A stretch of 64,000 bases of DNA from Chrysemys picta bellii (lineage: Eukaryota; Chordata; Testudines; Emydidae). Both the position numbers and the translations under genes were made by a program. The notes under the pieces were generated by a model, which saw only the letters and a program-made list of their open reading frames with translations, searched no databases and was not told the DNA's origin. Positions 25,560 through 37,721 of this stretch are shown one piece after another (positions within the stretch are counted from its first letter, which is position 1; every line of letters starts with the position of its first letter). The stretch lies in assembly GCF_011386835.1 (NCBI RefSeq), contig NC_088805.1:17852836-17916835 (forward strand), given 5' to 3'.

Positions 25560-25671
25560 AGACAAATGACTGCAGCCAGTGGTTCATAACTCTTAGACAA
25601 TCTTGCCACCTTCAAAAATTCTTGTTCCCGAAACCAATAAAGTCTTCCCCTGAAAAAATACAGACACTGAC

Positions 25672-26171
25672 CTGTAATGAGCTCTCTGACTTCCATGTCG
25701 TTTGTCTTCCGCAATAACCTGATTAATGCCGGGATCCCATCGCAGTTCTTTATAGCCACCTTGTTCTCATTATCCTTCCCGTAAGAGATGTTTCTGAGAG
25801 CCCCACAAGCTTTGCGATGGACCTCTGGCTTTGGGTGATCTAGCAGACCCACCAAGATGGGAATCCCTTTCAGATGCCTCACATCCTTTTTTATTTTATC
25901 GTTCTCATAGCACAGGTGCTGCAAGTATGCTGCCGCGTTGGACTTGACTGGATCGATGGGGTGACTGAGCATGGCAATCACTTCAGGGAGGTCAGGGTCC
26001 CGCCACCTGGGGTCTTTGCGGATGCTGTCAATGGAGGGAGAACGCTTGCCCAGGCGTTCGATGCTGGCCATGCTCCCCCTCTCTGGCTGTGCTAATGGTG
26101 CTGCGTAGCCACCGTGAAGGTAAGGGATCCTCTCGTCAACCATCTCTGACTCAACAGGGTCATCGTAGCCC
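25672..26171 (-). CDS. ARVCF: ARVCF internal exon C (armadillo repeats 1-2 and start of 3)
   Basis: The exon runs from 26171 down to 25672 (500 nt). The acceptor CAG is at 26174-26172; the donor is GTCAGT from 25671. The first base completes the Arg codon left by exon B and the last base opens the Gly codon completed by exon D. It encodes [17 protein letters not shown], then [25 protein letters not shown], and armadillo units with [25 protein letters not shown] and [10 protein letters not shown], ending EVRELITG. This is the linker and the opening of the armadillo domain of a p120 subfamily catenin. [23 protein letters not shown] and [11 protein letters not shown] favour ARVCF. The open frame continues 128 nt past the donor, but those codons are intronic. 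The upstream codons of the open frame before 26171 are likewise intron. Confidence 0.95.
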
Positions 26172-26789
26172 CTGCACAGAGAGGAACATTCCAAAATAAA
26201 AAAAAAGTGTATTTAACATTCAGTGCTGCTAAGCCAGGATTAACATCTGGGTGATGATCAATCTTTTTAACCTCACACATGCATTAGTGATAGGATATTT
26301 GCATTTTTCAAATAGTTTTTCTGGCCATACAAAAATTAAGCAACATTAAACATCATTCGGCAATGATGAGACCATAGCATAGAATTTGTTTGGTGAGCAG
26401 TAAAATAATGACAGGAATTGTAAGTCAGCGACACTGCTTTCATTTAGGTCATTTACCAAAGCAATTATGATAGAACGGGGTTACATTTAGTGGGAAACAC
26501 TAAACCTCATTAACGATGATCCTCTTATGATGAGCTAGAAATCTAATTAAAGGCATCCAGGGTATGGACAGAAAGCACCTCTAAACTACTTGTAGTCCCT
26601 CCCTAAACACTGCACCAACAAACACTTTTAGCAAGTATAACAAGGTCCATTACATTTCCAATTCAGATCACGTGTTACTGGGGCCAAGACAAGCTCCCTC
26701 AGTTCATCAATGATCATTTGCAAAAGGTGGTCGAACACCCAAGTTTTGGAATCGGAGCTCATACCAAACAGATCTTCTGCAGAGTGGTC

Positions 26790-26990
26790 CAGGATTGGGG
26801 CACTCAACTGATATTGAGGAGGTCAGGGTTTCCCAGCTTTGCCACTGAACTGCAATGTGACCTAGGACAAGTCACTTCACCCCTCTGTCACTTCCCTCCC
26901 AGACAGTGGCTAACCCTACATGCAAGCCCCCAGCTGCAGTCAGTCATCCTGTGCACTAGGAACAACTGTACTGATCTCTCTCTAACTAAC
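26790..26990 (+). repeat. MIR-like SINE, diverged
   Basis: The plus strand has a MIR-type order: GAGGTCAGGG near the B-box region, then TTTGCCACTGAACTGCAATG and TGACCTAGGACAAGTCACTT, then a CCCTCTGTCACTTCC tail. The tRNA-like head is degenerate. Confidence 0.6.
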
Positions 26991-27586
26991 AGTGCTGTAA
27001 TTTATTGTATAACGTTTGTGAAATAAGGCCAGCCACAACCACTCAACATATTTTTGCCCTCCGTAGAAAAGCCCTGATTTTAAGAACAGTATATGATAGT
27101 AGCTGAAACTGACTTTTTAATGGCAATCGCTGTAATTCTATCCTACTTTGAAAAAGATCGTATCTTGAGCAGCCGGTTGTGAAGTTTCTTCAATATATTT
27201 GTAAGGAGATGCATTTTCAGCTTAAGAGCTTGTTATTGAAAGAGACAGATAGATATAGTTTATCCTTTTGTTCAAAATAACATTTGGGAGGGGGGGCCTT
27301 ACCTCTCACATCCTGTAGGCTCAGCATTTCACAAACTATCTACAGCACAGGTAAAACACAGTAACCAGTGAGGCAATGGGTAAAACCCCACCAGTGCATA
27401 ATGTACTGCACAGTAGTGGTGTGAAGGGGGGAACAAAAAAACAAACAAACAAAAAATCAGCCACAGATGCAGGGGCCACCAATCCTGAAAACACATGAAT
27501 ATTCTTAACTTTATTTACACGAGTGAACCCACTGCCTTACAGAATGACTCATGTATAAAGTTACAAATGTGTACAAACATTTTCAA

Positions 27587-30024
27587 AAAGAACAGGAGTA
27601 CTTGTGGCACCTTAGGGCTAGTCTACACTACCCGCCCAGATCGGCGGGTAGAAATCGATCTCTCGGGGATTGATTTATCGCGTTTCATCTAGACGGAGAA
27701 ATCGATCCCCGAATCAACGCGTGTACTCCCACCTCGCCAGGAGGAGTAAGTGGCGTCAACAGGAGAGCTGCAGCCGTCGATTTGCTGCTGTCCTCACAGC
27801 AGGGTAAGTCGAATAGGATACATCGAATTCAGCTACGCTATTCACGTAGCTGGATTTGCGTATCTTAAATCGATCCCCCCCCCCCCCCCAGTGTAGACCT
27901 AGCCTTAGAGACTAACTAATTTATTTGAGCATAAGCTTTCGTGGGCTACAGCCTATTTCATCGAATGGAACACACAGAAAGAAGATATTTATACATACAG
28001 AGAACATGAAAAGGTGGGAGTAGCCATACCAACTGTAAGAGGCCAATCAAATGAGATGAGCTATCATCAGCAGGAGAGAGAAAAAAAACTTTGAGGTGAT
28101 AATCAAGATGACCCATAGAAGGTGTGAGGCTATTTTAACATATTTTAACATGAGGAAATAGATTCAATTAGTATAATGACCCAACCATTCCCAGTCTCTG
28201 TTCAAACCTAAAGTTAATTGTATCTAATTTGCATATTAATTCAAGTTCAGCAGTCTCTCTTTGGAGTCTGTTTTTGGAGTTTTTTTGTTGCAAAATTGCC
28301 ACCTTCAGGTCTGTCACTGAGTGGTTAGAGAGACTGAAGTGTTCTCCCACCAGTTTTTGAATGTTATGATTCCTGATGTCAGATTTGTGTCCATTTATTC
28401 TTTTGCGTAGAGACTGTCCGGTTTGGCTAATGTATATGGCAGAGGGCCATTGCTGGCACATGGTGGCATATATCACGTTGGTAGATGTGCAGGTGAAAGA
28501 GTCCCTGATGGTATGGCTGATGTGATTAGGTCCTATGATGGGGTCACTTGAATAGATATATGGACAGAGTTGGCAACGGGGTTTGTTGTAAGGATAGGTT
28601 TCTGGGTTAGTGTTTATGTTGTATGGTGTGTGGTTGCTGGTGAGTATTTGCTTCAGGTTCGGGGGCTGTCTGTAAGCGAGGACTGGTCTGTCTCCCAAGA
28701 TCTGAGAGAGTGAGGGATCATCTTTCAGCATAGGTTGTAGATCTTTGATGATGCGCTGGAGAGGATTTAGTTGGGGGCTAAAGGTGACGGCTAGTGGTGT
28801 TCTGTTATTTTCTTTGTTGGGCCTGTCCTGTAGTAGGTGATTTCTGGGTACTCTTCTGGCTCTGTCAATCTGTTTTTTCACTTCAGCAGGTGGGCATTGT
28901 AGTCTTAAGAATGCTTGATAGAGATCTTGTAGGTGTTGGTCTCTGTCTAAGGGATTGGAGCAAATGCGGTTGTATCTCAGAGTTTGGCTGTAGACAATGG
29001 ATCATGTGGTGTGTCCTGGATGGAAGCTGGAGGCATGTAGGTAAGTATAGCGGACAGTAGGTTTCCGGTATAGGGTGGTGTTTATGTGACCATCACTTAT
29101 TAGCACAGTAGCGTCTAGGAAATGAACCACTTGTGTGGATTGGTCTAGGCGAAGGTTGATGGTGGGATGGAAATGGTTAAAATCATGGTGGAATTCCTCG
29201 AGGGATTCTTTTCCATAGGTCCAGATGATGAAAATGTCAATGTAGCGCAAGTAGAGTAGGGGCATTAGAATAATGCTTCCTTAGCTCTCGTCCCCTAAGT
29301 CAGCCATAAAAATGTTGGCATACTGTGGGGCCATGCGGGTACCCATAGCCGTGCCGCTGACTTGGAGGTATATATTGTCCCCAAATGTGAAATAGTTGTG
29401 GGTGAGGACAAAGTCACAAAGTTCAGCCACCAGGTTAGCCGTGATATTATCGGGGATACTGTTCCTGATGGCTTGTAGTCCATCTTTGTGTGGAATGTTG
29501 GTGTAGAGGGCTTCTACATCCATAGTGGCCAGGATGGTGTTTTCTGGAAGATCACCGATGGATCGTAGTTTCCTCAGGAAGTCAGTGGTGTCTCGAAGAT
29601 AGCTGGGAGTGCTGGTAGCGTAGGGCCTGAGGAGAGAGTCCACATAGTCAAACAATCCTGCTGTTAGAGTGCCAATGCTTGAGATGACGGGGAGCCCAGG
29701 ATTTCCAGGTTTATGGATCTTGGGTAGCAAATAGAATACCCCTGGTCGGGGTTCTAGGCATGTGTCTGTAAAAATCTGTTCCTGTGCTTTTTCAGGGAGT
29801 TTCTTGAGCAGGTAGTGTAGTTTCTTTTGGTAATCATCAGTGGGATTAGAGGATAATGGCCTGTAGAATGTGGAGTTAGAGAGCTGCCTAGCAGCCTCTT
29901 GTTCATATTCCAACTTATTCATGATGACGACAGCACCTCCTTTGTCAGCCTTTTTGATTATGATGTCAGAGTTGTTCCTGAGGCTGTTGATGGCGTTGTG
30001 TTCAGCATCAGGGCCTTGTTTATT
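27587..30024 (-). mobile_element. Penelope-like retroelement, 5'-truncated and degenerate
   Basis: On the minus strand one reading frame runs from about 30020 to 28168. It carries a Penelope reverse transcriptase (ADKGGAVV near 29935, LLPKIHKPGNPGLPVISS, DVEALYTNIPHKDG, GTAMGTRMAPQYANIFMA, then a YRKPT motif) and ends in a GIY-YIG type endonuclease with a CQLCPYI knuckle and YISQTGQSLRKRINGHKSDI. Non-LTR-like Penelope elements use this RT plus GIY-YIG pair for target-primed insertion. The copy is dead: an in-frame TAA at 29283-29281 and TGA at 29004-29002 interrupt it. The catalytic YIDD box reads RYIDIFIIW, one Asp short, and the YIG box reads YIS. A 290-bp MITE splits its 3' end at 27615. 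The 5' limit is approximate, since it abuts a SINE near 30025. Confidence 0.85.
27615..27904 (+). mobile_element. PIF/Harbinger-type MITE nested in the Penelope element
   Basis: Termini GGGCTAGTCTACACT and (complement) GGCTAGGTCTACACT are inverted repeats, with TTA duplicated at 27612-27614 and 27905-27907. Removing it rejoins GTGGCACC-TTA-GAGACTAAC of the Penelope 3' end exactly as seen in the uninterrupted copies at 3001 and 20402. A GC-rich hairpin pair (ATTCAGCTACGC / CACGTAGCTG) lies near the right end. Confidence 0.88.
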
Positions 30025-30178
30025 AAAGTTTCAACCAAAAGACCCACACATAGTAAACTCAGTTTATCTGCCTCTGAAGGATGAAGGGCCGAGTTAGTCC
30101 TACAAGGATCTGAACCTGTGTTCCAAGGAATCTAACTGTTTTAAACCAGATGCTTAAGATCACTAAACCATCCACACA
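30025..30178 (-). repeat. tRNA-derived SINE
   Basis: On the minus strand, GGATGGTTTAGTGATCTTA resembles an A box and GGTTCAGATCC a B box about 40 bp further on, a spacing that fits a tRNA with a long variable arm. A non-tRNA tail with GGCCCTTCATCCTTCAGAGG follows, then the 3' end near TGGTTGAAAC. It is a retroposed SINE, not a functional tRNA. Confidence 0.6.
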
Positions 30179-30381
30179 GCTATGGTGTGCAATGGGGTTT
30201 ATTCTACCCCTCTTCCAATTAAAGCGGTTTTTGTTTCTGCTACAATAAAGGAACTTCTTAGAAGTTAATTATATTACTTCTTTCATTGCTCAGTAAACCT
30301 GACAGATGGGATGACTATCAATAGAAATTAAGGTTATTATTTAGCAAAGCCACACAGAATCCAAGATAACACAGCCTTTCC

Positions 30382-30386
30382 CACAC

Positions 30387-30427
<41 letters not shown>

Positions 30428-30440
30428 ACACACACACATG
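30382..30440. repeat. (TG)n/(CA)n microsatellite
   Basis: About 18 TG dinucleotides (from 30389) are flanked by short ACAC tracts on both sides, ending TACACACACACACATG. The flanking AC and central TG tracts can pair, giving a possible hairpin. Short cysteine-valine reading frames here are artefacts. Confidence 0.95.
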
Positions 30441-32967
30441 TACTGCAATTTTAATTTTAAAAGCAGTCATGAAATCGCAAGTATAGCTTCTTTACTTTAT
30501 TTAAACAGTGGAAGCCTTTGCCAGCTGCCATTGTTCTGGGCAGATTGGTACTGTGGCTCTCTCAGTCAAGCAAGCAATTTTAATTGCAGGAAAGAGGTCC
30601 TTAAACTTTGATTTTAGGCACACATTGTGCAGTGCTGAAATATTCCTGATGTCATGCAGAAGGAAATATAGACTATTACTATTTTGCAAGAAGGAACACA
30701 GTATTATTCTAAGGGACTGCTAATTAAACTAGAACCCCGAGGAGAAGAGCAACTGGGGACAGGGTCTGAACTCAGAGTAATACAATTAATGTCTATATGT
30801 TAAAAGCATCTCTTCCAACTTTAAGTTCCTTTAATTGCTGATCTTAACCAGAAGTGAGGGGGCGGGGGGAAGAGGATATAAATCGGCAGGTGTTCAAAAC
30901 ACTAAGAAACTGAAGAAAATCCTTTTATTGATGCAGTTATTTGTGTATGCATAATTCATTACTTTCTTTAGGCTGTAATTTACAGTGTCTGAACAGCCAT
31001 TACATTTCCCGTTATGTAACAAAGCTGTTTTCAGTCTTCATTATAAGGGGAAGTAATAACATTAAAATGATTTACTCCCATATAAAAGACAAAAAGGATA
31101 AAGAAAACACCAAAACTCTAATGCAATGAGCAAGATTTTGTTTTTACATACACAAACCGAGTACAACCTGCACTTGGGATACAATGAGAACGTGCTAGCT
31201 CCTTGCCTCAATCTTGCTCCTAATGCTGTATCTTTACTGTGCCCGGCAAAGCAGTAGAGGGAGACAGAGATGAGAGTAAACAGTCACTCTCTACATGGCT
31301 GCTGTTGTGACGAGGTAACTTGTCAATCACCAAGGGTCAGTCAGATCAACTGTCTACAAGGTAACAACCTATAACGTCAATTGAACTGTAAAATTAAATA
31401 AAGTATTATTCTCTTCCCACTAGCCATGGGGTTTCCATGTATGAAGATGAAGATAATTATTGTCTAGGAATGAGGCCTGTTTGACTCACCACAGTGAAAC
31501 CTCTCTTCAGCTCAGAATTGGTCTTGCTGTTCAAACTGCATGGGCAGTCCGCTGTATGTCCAAACATAGTCCTCTTGATTTAATCAAGTCTGCCCACAGA
31601 AATCAAATTGAAGACTGTAATGGTGTTGAGTCAAGTGAAAGCACCATGCCCTCTTGTATGACACAATGCTAAATTATTATATTACCACCAATTATTATTA
31701 AAGTATAAAATATTTAAAATAAATTAAAATTCTCATAAAATATATTTACAACTCTAAGAAAGGATCAAATCCAGTTTTAGTACTTTGTAGAACCGGAATG
31801 GGGAGAAAAGATTTTTGTGCCTCGGATTACTCCAATTCGAAGCTATGGATGCAACACAACGACCTATTGATTTTGCTGAGGCTTGCTGTAAAAGTATCAC
31901 TCCCTGATGAAATCCAATCATTTCAGTACAACCTTGTGTTCAATATGAGAAGGTATCAAATGCCTCATATTCCCTGAGAGGGGATGTGCTCCTGAGCCCC
32001 TAAGCCAACAAAAGACTGTGTGTAGATCAAAGTCAAGGAAAGCAGATGAAGAAAAAGAAAAAACACTCCTTTGTAGCCATCAGCAACAGCTCTTGACCAG
32101 TCAAGCAGCGCCACATAAGCTGCCAGCCCATAGTCAAACTAGAAGCACAAACTGACAATGAAAACACAAAAGCCCGAACTGCACGAAATGTTGGCAGGTG
32201 CCCAGTGTTATTAATTCTTGATCCTTTTATAAAGTCTGATTCCTGCACAGGCTTTTCAGGCTTCCCTCAAACTGTGTTCCTACCAACCAAAGCCTTCTTC
32301 AATGGGACAGTTATTGTAGTGAAACAAACAGGATTACAAATCTGTTGCCATCCCTATAGTACATAAAGACATTTGCCTTCAAACAAGATCAACAATTACT
32401 TTAAAGCATTTTCTGAAGAACTATTAATATGGTGTATGCAGTGTTAATAAGCGCGCACAAACTTTGGCTCAACACACCTCACCTGAATGAAAAAGGGAGT
32501 TTTTCTCATCCAGTGCTTGGCTAACCTATCAGAAACAGAAACAGTCTCCCCATCCAGCACAAATAACATCTCCAAGTTTGCCATGCAGGGCAATGAGTTA
32601 ATATCTGGGAATCCAGACCTGCTGCAATGGAACTAAAGGCAATAGAAGAGGGCTCACATGTTTCTGTCTGAGCCTAGGTTCAAAACAGTGATAAAGTCAT
32701 TAAGTCAGGAAAAGGAAAAGAAAAAAACAGCAATTTAAAAAAAATGGAAAAAAGTTTTTGGGGGATTTTAGGTGAGAAACTTGAAATGTCAATTCTGCCT
32801 TTCCTTAATAATGTCAAAAGGCAGGAAGACACAGCCAACTAGAACAAGTCATTTTCCATCTGCAAAGAGTGCAAAGGTGTTCACGGACATTCACAAACAT
32901 GGAACAACCACAAAGCCCCCGGTGGCTAGTAAGAAAAACAAGCTTGTTTTGTTGAGGTGGAATCTTA

Positions 32968-33006
32968 AAATTAAAATAATAATAATGATAATAATAATAA
33001 TAAAAA
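32968..33006. repeat. (ATA)n microsatellite
   Basis: The stretch consists of tandem AAT/ATA units with one interrupting ATG, about 12 units in total. It explains the poly-tyrosine and poly-isoleucine frames called on either strand. Confidence 0.9.
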
Positions 33007-34539
33007 GACAATTCTGAACTAGAAGCACCAGAGTGTTCTTCATTCAGACTGACTCTGGCCAGACATCTCAGTACACTTCCATCCCTAGCAAGATGGTGTC
33101 AAGGTTAACTGCATTCTGCTGTAATTTTTATGCTTACCTGCCCCCCCCCATTTTTTTTTTTTAAATAAACGGACCTGCATTGAAAGTACTTGCCTGTGCA
33201 TTGCTATGAAATCAAAATCTGATAAGGATGTAGCCCTGTTCAAAGCAAAAGATTAGCTACCTAGAAAATTTAATTTTCAAAACACAAGTCCTTTTATTCA
33301 GTTTAAAAAGCATCAAAACAAAGATACACATTACTCATCTCCCAATTTCAAATTCCCACAATCCCTAGGTTTAAAAGTAGAAGGGATACTGTCATGGTTA
33401 TTAGAACTTAAAATTGGCTTGCTTGGGTATTTGGGATGTTCCAGACTCTCTTTTACTTTACAAGTGAGTTGTAAGGTTTTCTTCTTGTGTTTTAATTGGG
33501 TTTGTGCCCTTTTTTTATTTACTCTTTCAAAATATATAAAAAGAGGCCTGAAAACGCTTTGTTTTATAAACATTAGAAATTCAGGTTCTATCTAGCCTAG
33601 AATACTCTATGGCCATGAATACAACAGGGGATTTTAGGAAACAAACCAAAAATCAAAAACAGCCCATACCATTGATACTCCACCAGTGGAATGCTGACAC
33701 TAGAAAAGACAAGAGTATGAAAATTGAGCAATTGAGAGGGAGAAGGGATTTAGAATTAGACTGTTTACAATTCTGGTTTTTGCTAGTTTTTGTTAATATC
33801 CATTTAACTTATATAATCAAACAACAATGTGAGGAACGGAGGCTTTTGTTAAAATGATTTAGCATTTCCTGCCCCTCAATTAAATTGTGTAAGGTCACAA
33901 TATACATCCTGTTAGACCCCAACAAATGCTCCAGCAAAATTAAAAACAACATAGTTGCTACTCCTGATATTTCCAACATTAAAAAAAATGCAAAAACCCC
34001 TTGTGTAGATATAAAAAGTTATAAAGGAAGCACACAAGGCATGAATCCAATTTTAAATACTTTTACAAGTCACCTTTAAAAGCAAGCAGGGGACCTATTT
34101 TACCGAAGAATCTAAGTGCATTTCTCTCACCCCAACTTACTGTGGAGCCCACTGTAAACAAACTTGTGCACATTCCTCATGAACAGAACACAATATGTCA
34201 GTTTGCTCCTTTTAATAGCAATTCATCTGGCAGCAAAGATCAGGCAAAAAGAAATTCCATCATTGTTTTTATCTTCCCTAGTTATAATAGGGGACAAATG
34301 CTAACAAAGATTCATTTTTAGGCATAAAACTTTTACAGTGTCCCTTCATGAATGAAGCCTTCACTCAATGCACTAGTTTGTGGAATGCAGGCAGACGTTA
34401 ATTAGTCTTGTATTTGACATACTTTGGTGGTTTAATTCTTTTTAGACATACAAGGGCACATTCAAAGGGGCTTCAGCATCGGTCTAAAATTCTGCCAGGT
34501 GTCGTTTGCCAGGAAAAATGATGTAGTGACAATCGTTCA

Positions 34540-35712
34540 TGGGGATGCCAACTTTATACTCACACAAAACCGAACACCCTTGCTCAGCTCCCCGCCCCAC
34601 CCCTCCTCCGAGACCCTACCCCCACTCACTCCATCCTCCCACCCTCTGTCACTTCCTCTCCGCAACCTTCACTCACTTGCTCATTTTCAGCTGGCTGGCT
34701 GAGGGGGTTGGGGTGCGGGAAGGGGTGAGAGCTCTGGCTGGCAGCTGGGGATGAGTAGGTTTGGGGTCCAGGAGGGGGCTCTGGGATGGGGATGAGGGGT
34801 TGGGGTGCAGGAGGGGGTTTGAGCTCTGGCTATGGGTGCAGACTCTGGGATGGGGCTGGGAATGAGGGGTTGGGGTGTAGGAGAGTGCACTAGGCTGGGA
34901 CTGAAGGGTTCAGAGGGGGATCAGGGCTGGGGCGTGGTGTGTGTGCGCGCGCGGGCTCTGGGGATGAGGCGTTTGGGGTGCAGGAAGGGGCACCAGGTTG
35001 AGGTGAGGGCTCTGGCTGGGGATGAGGGGTATGGGGAGCAGGGGGCTCCAGGCTGGGGCAGGGGGTTGAGGTGAGGGCTCCAGTTGCAGGTGTGGGGCTG
35101 GGGATGAGGGGTTTGGAGTGTAGGAAGGGGCTCCGAGTTGGGACCGAGGAATTCGGAGGGGGATCAGGGCTGGGACAGGGAGTTAGGGATGAGGGCTTTG
35201 GCTGGGGGTTGAGGGCTCTGGGCTAGGGCTGGAGATGAGGGGTTCAGAGGGCAGGAAGGGAATCAGGGCTGAGGCAGGAGGTGGGGCAGGTGGCTCAGGG
35301 TGCAAGCTCCAGGTGGCGCTTACCTCAGGCAGCTCCCGGAAGCAGCGGCATGCCCCCCTCTGGCTTCTAAGCAGAGGCACGACCAGGCGGCTCTGCACAC
35401 TGCACCAACCGCAGGCACTACCCCCGCAGCTCCACTGGCTGCAATTCCCGGCCAATGGGAGCTGCAGAGCTGGCGCTTGGGGCAGGGGTACGGCGCGGAG
35501 CCCCCTGGCAGCCCCTATGCACAGGAGCCAGAGGGGGGACATGCTGCTGCTTCCGGGAGCCGTGTGGAGCCAATGCAGGCAGGGAGCCTGCCTTAGCCCC
35601 ACTGCACCAACAACCGGACTTTTAACAGCCCGGCCAGCGGTGCTGACAGGAACCGCCAGAGTCGCTTTTCGACCGGGCGTTCCAGTTGAAAACCAGACAC
35701 CTGGCATCCTTA
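34540..35712 (+). mobile_element. hAT-like MITE with GC-rich core, 1.17 kb
   Basis: Termini TGGGGATGCCAAC and CTGGCATCCTTA are degenerate inverted repeats of the TAGGGTTGCCA type. The octamers ATCGTTCA (34532-34539) and GTCGTTCA (35713-35720) flank it, seven of eight positions matching. The interior is a G-rich tandem-like tract (GGGGATGAGGGGTTTGGGGT and variants, 34700-35300), then a CpG-rich segment with GCGCTTACCTCAGGCAGCTC and CCAATGGGAGCTGCAGAG. The end of the interior (GCTGACAGGAACCGCCAGAG onwards) matches, in reverse, the start of the 56841 element. Long reading frames on both strands are not genes. Confidence 0.85.
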
Positions 35713-37721
35713 GTCGTTCACTAGTCCAAGTACATGGAGAATTGCACTCATTACTACGGCCAGGTTTTGAAAATTTTGCACCTGATGCTGTTTATGTTTG
35801 TGTTTTACCTCCTGCAAGAGAACACAAACTGTTTTGACATCTTCACTCCAGTGTTGGGGACATGGCGTTAATATCAACAACAAAGTTGCCTGAACCCTGA
35901 ATTTTACGGACTGAGGGGCCCATTCTAAAAATGCGTATGATCCAAACACTCTCAATATAGAAAGCCAGAATGGCGGACTGACTTTACAAAACAAACACAG
36001 ACACATGCACAGGAGTGCAAACAGATGGAAAAATTGCCTTTGTACACTCATCTGTATTTGAAGAAGATCTGAATGTTTTTTCCCCCCCAATTTATATTCA
36101 AATACAACTGGTTTAAATTAGGCCAGTGATGAGAGGAGAGTGAGAACACTGTCAGCAGCTGCCTTATCGGAGGGTGGATAAAAACTTCCACCAACTGGGA
36201 AAGGCAACGTGCAGATATAACCCACCTGACTAGGATCCTCTACTTATAGAGTTAGATCACTTCAACACAATGCAGTAGACCTAGATGACTAGCTTTTATC
36301 CAAGCTTTCTGGGATGGAATGGGAGTAACTCTGGCACCAGGGATAGATCACAATGTTTATTATTTTAAACTCTAGTAACATCTTAATGTAGCAATAGCCG
36401 AGAAGAAACTGCATTTAAAAAAAGTCTTACACTTGGATTTCTGCCATGATCTGGGTAAGCATCCAAAGCATCCAAGAGTCCAGCTTATTCCCAACTCCAC
36501 ACAACAAAGGAGCAGAAGATGCTGTAGCACACAGTGATCTGTTCTCAAACATTCTATTTCCACATGCTGGCATTATGTTTGTTGTGTGTAATTTATTCCT
36601 AGAATTGTCTACCTTTACTGAAAATGACACGGGACAAAATAAATCCGCTGGTCTTTTCCAAACTCCAGGGAATATTTGTTGACACCTGAAAAAATCGCCA
36701 CACGCAATTCATCCCTTGCACAATTCATCCCTGCTTAGGAAATTGGATGTTGGAACTGGAGCAGCAAGAGGGTTGGCAAAGCTAGGGCAGATCTGAGGTA
36801 TTTCTGCAGCATCTATCACAGGCATGTTTGAATTCAACTCACAGAGAATACCAAGGTCACTGTCAACTGCAAAAAGTCCTGTGCCTGGTCCGGTCTTAAA
36901 GAAGTCTTAAAGAAGCCAATTCAGAAGGGTTAGATTTGTTCCAATTTCCTCCTCTGTACACAAGTTTTTATAGTTTCTTTTGTGGAAGTGATTAATTCCA
37001 GGTCTACTTTGGTTTAGGATCAACCATTCCCCTATTTAATACCCCTTCTGGCATTCCTCTGTGAGCAGTACCTTCCCTGAAGGTATTGATGAGGATCATT
37101 GTATGTCTTGCGCTCATACAATTACTGTGCTGAGAGAAATCTGGTAGGGAGTGTGTTAAGAATAGGCACCACCAACCTCAACCTTCTTTATTCTATCTGC
37201 CTGTGAAGACGAATTGCTCACAATGTGCTTTTATCCTTTAATTTTTCCACTATTTGCAACATCGCGCCAGTAGCTACATACATTACCTTGGGATTTGCCT
37301 TCCTCTGAAGAACCAGGTATGGGTTATTGCCAAAAACTAGATATTAAAAGTGTTATGAGACACTTCCATCACTACTTATTTAGGCCTAAATGGAAAAAGG
37401 ACTAGAACATCTCAGGGCCAATCAGTGGCCTGTATAAAAAGAAGCTTGATCTTGCTCCTATTTGTAGAGAATAAATATCCACAACACACAGATTGCCACC
37501 ACGGTCTGCAACCTCGGGTAGTAGTTTCAACAGACAGTCTAAGACCGAATGGACATGAAAACTAACCGGACATCTTGTCTCAAATGTAAAAGGATCCCTC
37601 CAAGTCTTCTTTGAGGCACAATTGTTGAGCTATGTGAGGAAGCGTCTATTATCATCATCCTATTCTATGCACAGAGGGTTTCAGCTTCAAGTGCCATCAA
37701 TTTATTACCTTTTATGGGCAC

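Larger units (their letters stand above)
14978..25671 (-). other. ARVCF: ARVCF intron between exons C and D, 10.7 kb
   Basis: The intron is bounded by donor GTCAGT (25671-25666) and acceptor AG (14979-14978). It is AT-rich. It contains the Harbinger-type MITE at 15735, an old palindromic repeat near 16890, a purine-rich low-complexity block at 18.0-18.3 kb, a 63-bp Penelope insertion at 20402, a palindromic MITE at 22.3 kb and a nested MITE cluster at 24.8-25.56 kb. In the remaining stretches (17.0-17.9, 18.5-20.4, 20.5-22.2, 22.6-24.7 kb) I see homopolymer runs but no gene or RNA feature. Confidence 0.85.

Noticed and set aside
25544..25671. Continuation of the ARVCF open frame past exon C
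   Set aside because: A canonical donor at 25671 precedes it and the next exon completes the split Gly codon exactly; the continued residues do not resemble armadillo sequence.
30025..30178. Possible tRNA gene
   Set aside because: A and B boxes are degenerate and followed by a SINE tail; the cloverleaf does not hold.
33609..33857. 82-codon plus-strand frame
   Set aside because: Composition is that of AT-rich intron; no motif, splice sites or conservation evidence.
34539..35837. Overlapping proline/glycine-rich reading frames of up to 200 codons
   Set aside because: They fall inside the hAT-like element at 34540-35712 and follow its G-rich repeat tract; no domain or splice pattern supports a gene.
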